64,000 nucleotides of DNA. It comes from Massilia sp. YIM B02763. GTDB lineage: Bacteria; Pseudomonadota; Gammaproteobacteria; Burkholderiales; Burkholderiaceae_D. Below, one piece after another: positions 56,132-64,000 of the stretch (positions are counted from its first letter, which is position 1; every line of letters starts with the position of its first letter). The notes beneath the pieces are model-generated. The model searched no databases and was not told where the DNA came from. It was given only the letters and a program-made list of their open reading frames with translations. Position numbers and translations under genes: made by a program. The DNA is taken from assembly GCF_030412015.1 (NCBI RefSeq), contig NZ_JASNRD010000018.1, positions 1 to 64,000 of the forward strand, given 5' to 3'.

Positions 56132-57064
56132 TCAATGGGCCATCAGCGCCTTCACGTGGGCCGCGCAGCCGCCGGCCAGCCCGGCGCCGCTGTAGCCGCC
56201 TTCCAGCACCGAAACGATGCGGCCGCCGCAGGCCGCGTCGGCGACCGCCATCACGCGTTCGGTAATCCAGCGGAAGTCCTCGTCTTCCAGCGCCATCTGC
56301 GCCAGCGGATCGAGACGGTGCGCATCGAAGCCGGCCGACACCAGGATCAGTTCGGGGCCGAACGCATGCAGCGCGGGCAGCAGCGCCTCCTCCACGCGCG
56401 CGCGGAACAGGGCCGATGCGCAGCCGGGCGGCAAGGGCACGTTGACGATGTTGCCGCCGCTGCCCCGTTCCGTCGCCGCGCCGGTGCCCGGATACAGCGG
56501 CGACTGGTGGGTCGAGCCGAAGAACAGTTCGGGGCGGTGATGGAAGGCCGCCTGCGTGCCGTTGCCATGATGGACATCGAAGTCGACGACGGCGACGCGC
56601 GCCAGGCCGTGCCCTTCCAGCGCGTGCAGGGCGGCGACGGCGACCTGGTTGAAGATGCAGAACCCCATCGCCCGCCCAGGCTCCGCATGGTGGCCGCAGG
56701 GACGCGTGGCGCAGAAGACATTGCGCGCCTCGCCGGCCAGCACGGCGTCCACGCCAGCGCAGGCGGCGCCCACGCACGCCATCACGGCCTCCCACGAACC
56801 GGGCGACATCATCGTGTCCCCGCCATCCAGCATGACGAGGCCGGCTTGCGGCGCCAGTGCGGCGATCTCGTCGACATAGGCGGCGTCGTGCACGCGCAGC
56901 AGCTGTTCGCGCGTGCCCGGCGGCGCCTGGCGCCACTGCAGCTGCTCGAATCCGGGCCCGCGCAGCGCCGCCAGCACGGCATGCAGGCGCTGCGGCGACT
57001 CGGGGTGGGAAGGACCCGGCCGGTGCTCGAAGCACGCCGGGTGGGACAGTACCAGCGTTCCCAT
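56132..57064 (-). CDS. Histone-deacetylase-family (acetylpolyamine amidohydrolase-like) protein
   Basis: A 310-residue zinc hydrolase of the arginase/deacetylase fold. Active-site motifs are RPCGHHAEP, VDFDVHHGNGTQ (zinc Asp/His), SAGFDAHRLDPL and the C-terminal LEGGYS. Bacterial members deacetylate polyamines or other small amides. It follows the tartronate semialdehyde reductase gene with 10 bp between and so appears to be the last gene of the gcl operon. Confidence 0.87.
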   Translation of the reverse strand: MGTLVLSHPACFEHRPGPSHPESPQRLHAVLAALRGPGFEQLQWRQAPPGTREQLLRVHDAAYVDEIAALAPQAGLVMLDGGDTMMSPGSWEAVMACVGAACAGVDAVLAGEARNVFCATRPCGHHAEPGRAMGFCIFNQVAVAALHALEGHGLARVAVVDFDVHHGNGTQAAFHHRPELFFGSTHQSPLYPGTGAATERGSGGNIVNVPLPPGCASALFRARVEEALLPALHAFGPELILVSAGFDAHRLDPLAQMALEDEDFRWITERVMAVADAACGGRIVSVLEGGYSGAGLAGGCAAHVKALMAH

Positions 57065-57074
57065 GGCGATCGCT

Positions 57075-57971
57075 TCAGTCCACCGCGCCGGCCGCGATCG
57101 GGTGGTTGGACATGCGCTCGATCGCCTGGCACAGCGCGGAATGATCCAGTTGCGCGAGCCCGTGCGCGGCGCAGGAATTCATCAGCTCCTGGACGACGGC
57201 CGTATTCGGCAGCGATACGCCCAGGCTCTTCGCGCCCTGCAGCGCCAGGTTCAGGTCCTTCTGGTGCAGCGCAATGCGAAAGCCCGGTGCGAACGTGCGC
57301 TTGACCATGCGCTCGCCATGCACCTCGAGGATGCGCGACGCGGCGAAGCCGCCCATCAGCGCCTCGCGCACCCTGGCCGGGTCGGCGCCCGCCTTCGACG
57401 CGAACAGCAACGCCTCCGACACCGCCTGGATCGTCAGCGCGACGATGATCTGGTTCGCCACCTTGGCCGTCTGGCCGTCGCCGTTGCCGCCCACCAGCGT
57501 GATGTTCTTGCCCATCATCCGGAACAGCGGCAGCACCCGCTCGAACGCTTCCTGCGATCCGCCCGCCATGATCGTCAGCGTGGCCGCCTTGGCGCCCACT
57601 TCGCCGCCCGACACGGGCGCATCGAGATAGTCGCAGTCGCGCTTGTTGATCCGCTTGGCGAATTCCTTGGTCGCCAGCGGAGAAATCGAACTCATGTCGA
57701 CGACGATCTTGCCGGGGCTGAGCGCCGCGGCGACACCGTTCTCGCCGAACAGCACCTCCTCCACCTGCGGCGTGTCCGGCACCATGACGATGACGATGTC
57801 GGCGCGCTTGGCGACCTCGCCCGCATTCGTGCACACGGTGGCGCCGCCCTCCACCAGCGCCAGCGGCGGGTTCTTCACGTCGTGCAGGTACAGCTTGCAG
57901 CCGCCCGCCTGCAGGTGGCCGGCCATGGGGCCGCCCATGATGCCCAGGCCGATGAATCCTACTTTGGTCAT
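57075..57971 (-). CDS. glxR: Tartronate semialdehyde (2-hydroxy-3-oxopropionate) reductase
   Basis: A 298-residue beta-hydroxyacid dehydrogenase. The NAD motif GFIGLGIMGGPMAGHL is at the N-terminus, DAPVSGGEVGA is the substrate loop, and the catalytic Lys is in GQTAKVANQ. It reduces tartronate semialdehyde to D-glycerate. AAAGGAGAC precedes the ATG. Downstream of gcl and hyi on the same strand. Confidence 0.93.
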   Translation of the reverse strand: MTKVGFIGLGIMGGPMAGHLQAGGCKLYLHDVKNPPLALVEGGATVCTNAGEVAKRADIVIVMVPDTPQVEEVLFGENGVAAALSPGKIVVDMSSISPLATKEFAKRINKRDCDYLDAPVSGGEVGAKAATLTIMAGGSQEAFERVLPLFRMMGKNITLVGGNGDGQTAKVANQIIVALTIQAVSEALLFASKAGADPARVREALMGGFAASRILEVHGERMVKRTFAPGFRIALHQKDLNLALQGAKSLGVSLPNTAVVQELMNSCAAHGLAQLDHSALCQAIERMSNHPIAAGAVD

Positions 57972-58010
57972 GATGGTCTCCTTTTCTTGTCGAGAATTAC
58001 TGCGCCAGGA

Positions 58011-58820
58011 TTAATGCGCAACGCTCGCTTCGCCATGACTGGTCAGGGCGCCGTGCCGGGCCAGCCAGTCCAGGCCGTCGTAGGTCGTGGTGCGCGGCTT
58101 GTATTCGCAACCGATCCAGCCCGTGTAGCCGAGGCGGTCCAGGCGGTCGAACAGGTAGCGGTAATTGATCTCCCCGGTGCCGGGTTCGTTGCGGCCCGGG
58201 TTGTCGGCCAGCTGGATGTGGCGGATCATCGGCAGGTTGGCGGACATGGTGGCGGCCAGTTCTCCCTCCATGCGCTGCATGTGGTAGATGTCGTACTGCA
58301 GGAACAGGTTGTCCGATCCCGTCTCGGCGATCAGGTCCAGCGCCTGGCGCGTGCCGTGCAGGAAGAAGCCGGGGATGTCGAAGGTGTTGATCGGCTCGAC
58401 CAGCAGCGCGATGCCCTCGTCCTTCAGACGGCGCGCCGCGAACGCCAGGTTCGCCACCAGCACGTCGTGGGCCCGGGCCCGCTCGACGCCCGGCGGCACG
58501 ATGCCGGCCAGGCAGTTCAGCTGCTTTACGCCCAGCGCCTTGGCATAGGCGATCGCGCTCGCCACGCCCTGCTCGAACTCGCCGCGCCGGCCCGGGTGGC
58601 AAGCGATGCCGCGCTCGCCGCCGGCCCAGTCGCCGGCCGGCAGGTTGTGCAGCACCAGCTCCAGGCCGTGCGCATCGAGCCGCTCGGCGATCTGCGCGGC
58701 CGGGTAGGCGTAGGGGAACAGGAACTCGACACCCCCGAAGCCCGCTTGCGCGGCCTTCTCGAAACGGTCGAGGAAATCGAATTCGGTAAACAGCATCGTC
58801 AGGTTGGCGGCCAGTTTCAT
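58011..58820 (-). CDS. hyi: Hydroxypyruvate isomerase
   Basis: A 269-residue TIM-barrel isomerase. Conserved segments are ANLTMLFTEFDFLDRF, GVEFLFPYAY, LLVEPINTFDIPGFFL (metal-binding Glu) and GEINYRYLFDRL to YTGWIGCEYKP. It interconverts hydroxypyruvate and tartronate semialdehyde. It lies 10 bp after gcl. Confidence 0.93.
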   Translation of the reverse strand: MKLAANLTMLFTEFDFLDRFEKAAQAGFGGVEFLFPYAYPAAQIAERLDAHGLELVLHNLPAGDWAGGERGIACHPGRRGEFEQGVASAIAYAKALGVKQLNCLAGIVPPGVERARAHDVLVANLAFAARRLKDEGIALLVEPINTFDIPGFFLHGTRQALDLIAETGSDNLFLQYDIYHMQRMEGELAATMSANLPMIRHIQLADNPGRNEPGTGEINYRYLFDRLDRLGYTGWIGCEYKPRTTTYDGLDWLARHGALTSHGEASVAH

Positions 58821-58830
58821 GTCGTCGTCC

Positions 58831-60573
<1,743 letters not shown>

Positions 60574-60658
60574 CATTCCTCCGGCGGGATGGTTGTGCGA
60601 ATCGATGAGCCCATGCTAGGACGGGGCGGCGCGTTTGATAAGGCCACAAAAAATCCGT

Positions 60659-60685
60659 GTATTCGATACCTGGGGTATGGAATAC
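60659..60685. promoter_or_regulatory. Palindromic operator between gcl and its LysR gene
   Basis: GTATTCGATACC (60659-60670), TGG, GGTATGGAATAC (60674-60685): inverted repeat with one mismatched pair out of 12. It lies 86 bp before gcl and 40 bp before the LysR start, the expected place for a LysR operator. Confidence 0.65.
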
Positions 60686-60724
60686 TGGGCACTCATCGGG
60701 ACGGTTCCACTGAGACAGGCGCCT

Positions 60725-61639
60725 ATGGACAAGATCAAGGAGATGACCGCCTTCGTCGACGCCGTCGACCAAGGCAGCCTGGCGCGCGCGGCGCTGGCCC
60801 AGCACGTCACGCCCGTGATGCTGGGACGCCGCATCGACGCGCTGGAGCGCAGGCTGGGCGTGAAGCTGCTGCACCGGACCACGCGCCACCTCACGCTGAC
60901 GGAAGCGGGAACGCTATTCCTGGAACATTGCCGCAAGCTGCTGTCGGACCTGGACCTGGCCGAGACCATCGTCTCCGAAGGACGCGGCGAGGCGAGCGGC
61001 CACCTGATCGTGTCGGCACCGGCCGCATTCGGGCGGCTGCACGTGGCGCCGCATGCGCCGCCCTTCCTGGCCGCGCATCCGAAGGTGCGCATCTCGTTCA
61101 ACCTCACCGACCAGGTCGTGGACCTCGTGCGCGAAGGCTACGAGCTCGGCATCCGCATCGGCGGCGCGCTCGATCCGAGTTCCGTCGCGGTACGCCTCGC
61201 GTCGAACCGCCGCGTCGTGTGCGGCACGCCCGCCTACTTCGCGCGCTGCGGCGTCCCGCGCACGCTGGACGACCTGGCGCAGCACAACTGCCTCGCCTTC
61301 AACCTGCAGGGCGGACAGCAGCGCGGCTGGTATTTTCAAAAGGACGGCAAGCCCGTCACCATCAAGGTCGGCGGCAACCTCGATTGCAACGACGGCGAAC
61401 TGCTGCACCGCTGGGTAAGCGAGGGACTGGGCCTGGCATGGCGCTCGACCTGGGAGATCCAGGCCCAGCTGGCGGCAGGGGAATTGATGACGGTGCTGGA
61501 CGACTACGCGCTGCCCGACTACGACATCATGGCCGTCTACATGCAGCAGCGGCACCTGCCGGCGCGCGTGCGCGCCTTCATCGATACCTTGAAGGCGACC
61601 TATGCGCAGCCGGGGTACTGGACTCGAAGCACCCCTTAG
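60725..61639 (+). CDS. LysR-family regulator, probable regulator of the gcl operon
   Basis: A 304-residue LysR-type regulator with the HTH at residues 5-64 (GSLARAALAQHVTPVMLGRR; slightly atypical recognition helix) and effector domain from about 93 (LIVSAPAAFGRLHVAPHAP). DmlR-like subgroup. It is divergent from gcl with a strong palindrome between them. An upstream in-frame start at 60635 would read through the operator and is rejected. Confidence 0.83.
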   Translation: MDKIKEMTAFVDAVDQGSLARAALAQHVTPVMLGRRIDALERRLGVKLLHRTTRHLTLTEAGTLFLEHCRKLLSDLDLAETIVSEGRGEASGHLIVSAPAAFGRLHVAPHAPPFLAAHPKVRISFNLTDQVVDLVREGYELGIRIGGALDPSSVAVRLASNRRVVCGTPAYFARCGVPRTLDDLAQHNCLAFNLQGGQQRGWYFQKDGKPVTIKVGGNLDCNDGELLHRWVSEGLGLAWRSTWEIQAQLAAGELMTVLDDYALPDYDIMAVYMQQRHLPARVRAFIDTLKATYAQPGYWTRSTP

Positions 61640-61645
61640 TCCGTA

Positions 61646-61682
61646 GGATGGGCGCGGCCGGCGCAGGCACCACGTGCCCACC
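61646..61682. repeat. GGATGGGC-type palindromic repeat, copy 5
   Basis: A 37-bp unit, 35 of 37 identical to copy 1 at 33-69. It sits between the convergent LysR and second frc genes. Confidence 0.75.
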
Positions 61683-61687
61683 GAACG

Positions 61688-62935
61688 TCAAATCACCCGC
61701 TCGGCGCGCAGCGCCGCGATCTGCAGCGGCGTATAGCCCAGCTGCGACAGCACCTCGTCCGTGTGTTCTCCCAGCAGCGGCGAGCGGCGCACCTCGGTCG
61801 GGCTGTCGGACAGCTTGATCGGATTGCCCACCGTGAGATAGCTGCCCCGTTCCGGATGCTCGACCTCGACGATGGTGCCGGTGGCGCGCAGCGACGGTTC
61901 CTCGGCGATCTCCTTCATCGACAGGATCGGGCCGCAAGGGATGTCGTACTGGTTCAGCACATCCATCACGTCGAACTTGGTGTGCTGCTTCGTCCACTCC
62001 TCGACCGTGGCGAAGATCTCCATCAGGCGCGGCAGGCGCGCGCGCGGCGTGGCGAAGTCCGGGTGCGCAATCCACTCCTCGCGCCCGATCACCTTGCAGA
62101 TCGCCGGCCACACGGCCGCCTGCGCGATGAAATAGATGTAGGCGTTGGGATCGTCTTCCCAGCCCCGGCACTTGAGGATCCAGCCCGGCTGGCCGCCGCC
62201 GGACGCGTTGCCGGCGCGCGGCACGGACGTGCCGAAGCTGCCTTCCGGGTATTGTGGATATTCCTCCATCACGCCCGTGCGTTCGAGGCGCTGCTGGTCG
62301 CGCAGCTTGACGCGGCACAGGTTCAGCACGGCATCCTGCATCGCCGTCAGCACGCGCTGGCCGCGGCCCGTGCTCGTGCGCTGGTACAGCGCGGTAACGA
62401 TGCCCAGGGCGAGATGCAGGCCGCTGCCGCTGTCGCCGATCTGGGCGCCCGTCACCACGGGCGGGCCGTCGTCGAAGCCGGTGGTGGAGGCGGAGCCGCC
62501 CGTGCACTGGGCGACGTTCTCGTACACCTTGCAGTGTTCGTAGGGGCCGGGGCCGAAACCCTTCACGGAGGCGACGATCATGCGCGGGTTCAGCTGCTGG
62601 ATGCGCTCCCAGGTAAAGCCCATGCGGTCCAGCGCGCCCGGCGCGAAGTTCTCGACCAGCACGTCGCAGTCGCGGATCAGCGTCTCCAGCACCTCCTTGC
62701 CGGCCGGGTGCTTGGCGTCGAGCGTGATCGAGCGCTTGTTGTGGTTGAGCATCGTGAAGTACAGGCTGTCCACGCCGGGAATGTCGCGCAGTTGGGCGCG
62801 CGTGGCGTCGCCCTCGCCGGCGCGCTCGACCTTGATGACGTCGGCGCCGAACCAGGCCAGCAGCTGGGTACACGTGGGGCCCGACTGGACGTGGGTGAAA
62901 TCGAGAACGCGAACGCCTTCCAGTGCCTTGCTCAT
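61688..62935 (-). CDS. Formyl-CoA:oxalate CoA-transferase, second copy
   Basis: A 415-residue class III CoA-transferase, clearly paralogous to the frc product at 46835. It has Gln17 and catalytic Asp168 (IGDSGSG); the glycine loop is SGGGQPGW instead of GGGGQPGW. That change, in the loop that opens and closes over the active site, may alter kinetics or acceptor acid. GAGGAGAC precedes the ATG. The gene has its own FNR-like site and -10 box. Confidence 0.9.
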   Translation of the reverse strand: MSKALEGVRVLDFTHVQSGPTCTQLLAWFGADVIKVERAGEGDATRAQLRDIPGVDSLYFTMLNHNKRSITLDAKHPAGKEVLETLIRDCDVLVENFAPGALDRMGFTWERIQQLNPRMIVASVKGFGPGPYEHCKVYENVAQCTGGSASTTGFDDGPPVVTGAQIGDSGSGLHLALGIVTALYQRTSTGRGQRVLTAMQDAVLNLCRVKLRDQQRLERTGVMEEYPQYPEGSFGTSVPRAGNASGGGQPGWILKCRGWEDDPNAYIYFIAQAAVWPAICKVIGREEWIAHPDFATPRARLPRLMEIFATVEEWTKQHTKFDVMDVLNQYDIPCGPILSMKEIAEEPSLRATGTIVEVEHPERGSYLTVGNPIKLSDSPTEVRRSPLLGEHTDEVLSQLGYTPLQIAALRAERVI

Positions 62936-62993
62936 GCCCGTCTCCTCGGATGTTTTATGCGTACTCGGCAGCGGGGCGCGCCGGTGCCGGGCC

Positions 62994-62999
62994 ATCTTA
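62994..62999 (-). promoter_or_regulatory. -10 box of the second frc promoter
   Basis: TAAGAT on the minus strand, 23 nt from the FNR-like site at 63023-63036, the same spacing as at oxc. Predicted leader about 52 nt. Confidence 0.55.
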
Positions 63000-63022
63000 T
63001 CGAAACAATCACGAATCACCAC

Positions 63023-63036
63023 TTGACCGCGATCAA
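63023..63036. promoter_or_regulatory. FNR-like operator 3 (second frc promoter)
   Basis: TTGAC-CGCG-ATCAA. It shares with sites 1 and 2 the half-site TTGACC and the flanking AAG-TT on the upstream side of the minus-strand promoter. Confidence 0.65.
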
Positions 63037-63058
63037 GATTTACAAAATGCGGATCAGA

Positions 63059-64000
63059 TCAGAACAGGGTTTCCAGCGCGCCGGACGCGCTGCCGTCGTA
63101 GCCGGGCAAGCCGTCCAGCACGGTGCGGAAGGCGGCGCTCTCCAGCGCCGCGCGCACGGCGGCCAGCAGCGGCGTGGCCAGGGCCGTCTTGTCGCAGGCG
63201 AGGAAGTAGCGTTCGCGGCAGACGGGGATGAAGTCGAGGTCGAAGCGCCGCGCCGCCGTCTCCACGCCGAAGCTGACGTCGGCCATGCCACTCGCCACGT
63301 AGGCCGCCACCGCCGCATGCGTGAATTCGGCGCTGTCGAAGCCGGCGATGCGCGATGGGTCGAGCGCGCGGTCGGCCAGCAGCAGTTCCAGCAGCACGCG
63401 GGTGCCGGAACCATGCTGGCGGTTGACGAAGCGCAGGTCGGGACGCACGAGGTCGTCCAGCCCCGCTACCCCCTTCGGATTGCCCCTTCCGACGAACAGG
63501 CCCTGCTGGCGGCAGGCCAAGTGCAGGAAGGCGTGGCGCGCCGGGTCCAGCCACTGGCGATGCGCGGCGACGGCAGCCGGTTCGAACTGGCCGACGGGCA
63601 GGTGGAAGCCGGCCAGGTCGCACTCGCCCCTGGCCAGCGCCGCCACGGCTTCCGTGCTGCTGCGGTACTTGATGTCGACCGTGACGCCGCCCTCGCCCAG
63701 CTGCGTGACGAGGGCCGCCACCGCGAAGCCGTGCGAGGCGGTCAGGCGCAGCACCTGGGCATCGGCGGCCAGCACACGCGCCAGTTCCTGCTGCAGTTCG
63801 GACGCCAGGCTGTCCAGCAGGGGACTCAGGCGGGCGCTGATGCGGCGGTCGGCCCAGATCAGTTTTTCCGCCAGCGGCGACAGCAGCGTGCCCTGGCCGC
63901 GCACCTTGTGCACCAGGCGCGCGCCGAACTGCTCGCCGAACTGCTCCAGCAAACCCCAGGCGTGGCGGTAGGACATGCCGCAGGCCGCCGCGGCCTTGCT
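63059..64000 (-). CDS. HTH regulator with substrate-binding domain (FdsR-like), 5' truncated
   Basis: The last 313 codons of a gene that continues beyond the window. The visible N-terminal part (SKAAAACGMSYRHAWGLLEQ) is the ModE/LysR-type winged HTH; a periplasmic-binding-like domain follows (LTASHGFAVAALVTQL, then HGSGTRVLLELLLADR and GMADVSFGVETAARRF). This two-domain layout is known for the regulator next to fdsGBACD, the molybdenum NAD-dependent formate dehydrogenase, in Burkholderiales such as Cupriavidus. Formate is the end product of the oxalate pathway here, so that neighbour is expected just outside. The assignment is tentative. Confidence 0.7.
   Translation of the reverse strand, partial: SKAAAACGMSYRHAWGLLEQFGEQFGARLVHKVRGQGTLLSPLAEKLIWADRRISARLSPLLDSLASELQQELARVLAADAQVLRLTASHGFAVAALVTQLGEGGVTVDIKYRSSTEAVAALARGECDLAGFHLPVGQFEPAAVAAHRQWLDPARHAFLHLACRQQGLFVGRGNPKGVAGLDDLVRPDLRFVNRQHGSGTRVLLELLLADRALDPSRIAGFDSAEFTHAAVAAYVASGMADVSFGVETAARRFDLDFIPVCRERYFLACDKTALATPLLAAVRAALESAAFRTVLDGLPGYDGSASGALETLF

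Overview
The window reads as chromosomal DNA of a high-GC betaproteobacterium, most likely Burkholderiales, family Oxalobacteraceae (Massilia/Duganella-like). This is inferred from gene content and codon use; there is no rRNA or phylogenetic marker to settle the genus. Coding density is high and nearly all genes look intact. There is no prophage, CRISPR array, transposase or secondary-metabolite cluster. About 60 protein genes and one tRNA-Pro are supported.

Layout. (1) 1-4.7 kb: small regulator/enzyme pairs (short-chain dehydrogenase with MarR, LysR with azoreductase, SnoaL-like protein with LysR). (2) 4.8-10.6 kb: an uptake block with a TonB-dependent receptor, a coupled signal-bearing S66 LD-carboxypeptidase and a family 5 peptide-type binding protein. 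(3) 10.8-24.1 kb: a cell-wall block. A fused SpmA/SpmB protein sits before a PBP4-type DD-peptidase. A long minus-strand operon then holds MurQ, an AmpG-like permease, a DigH-like glycosidase, a BadF-type sugar kinase, an AmiD-like amidase, a LysR regulator and a VanX-type D-Ala-D-Ala dipeptidase. D-amino acid dehydrogenase is divergent. Together they could take murein fragments down to GlcNAc-6-P, peptides and pyruvate. (4) 24.3-35.8 kb: leucine catabolism (methylcrotonyl-CoA carboxylase, methylglutaconyl-CoA hydratase, HMG-CoA lyase) with the whole biotin operon bioAFDB inserted between the two subunits of the biotin-dependent carboxylase. (5) 35.8-46.8 kb: housekeeping, with the conserved rsmI/lpoA/yraN/diaA/dolP block, a TlpA-like thioredoxin flanked by two copies of a 101-bp structured element, MgtC and a Suv3-like helicase. 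(6) 46.8-64 kb: oxalate and glyoxylate metabolism. It holds two formyl-CoA transferases, oxalyl-CoA decarboxylase, an oxalate:formate antiporter, a Crp/Fnr-family regulator, glyoxylate carboligase, hydroxypyruvate isomerase and tartronate semialdehyde reductase. At the right edge is a truncated regulator of the type found next to NAD-dependent formate dehydrogenase genes.

How the last region works together: oxalate enters by antiport with formate, is activated by Frc, decarboxylated by Oxc, and the formyl-CoA is recycled. C2 units reaching glyoxylate go through Gcl and GlxR/Hyi to glycerate. Three promoters here (oxc, antiporter, second frc) carry the same FNR-like palindrome 22-23 nt upstream of a -10 box. 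The Crp/Fnr gene between them has an FNR-type recognition helix but lacks the cysteines for an iron-sulfur cluster. This predicted oxalate regulon is the best candidate for an undescribed system in the window.

Dispersed palindromic repeats of at least two families lie between convergent genes or at operon ends, and one forms the C-terminal codons of the DD-peptidase gene.
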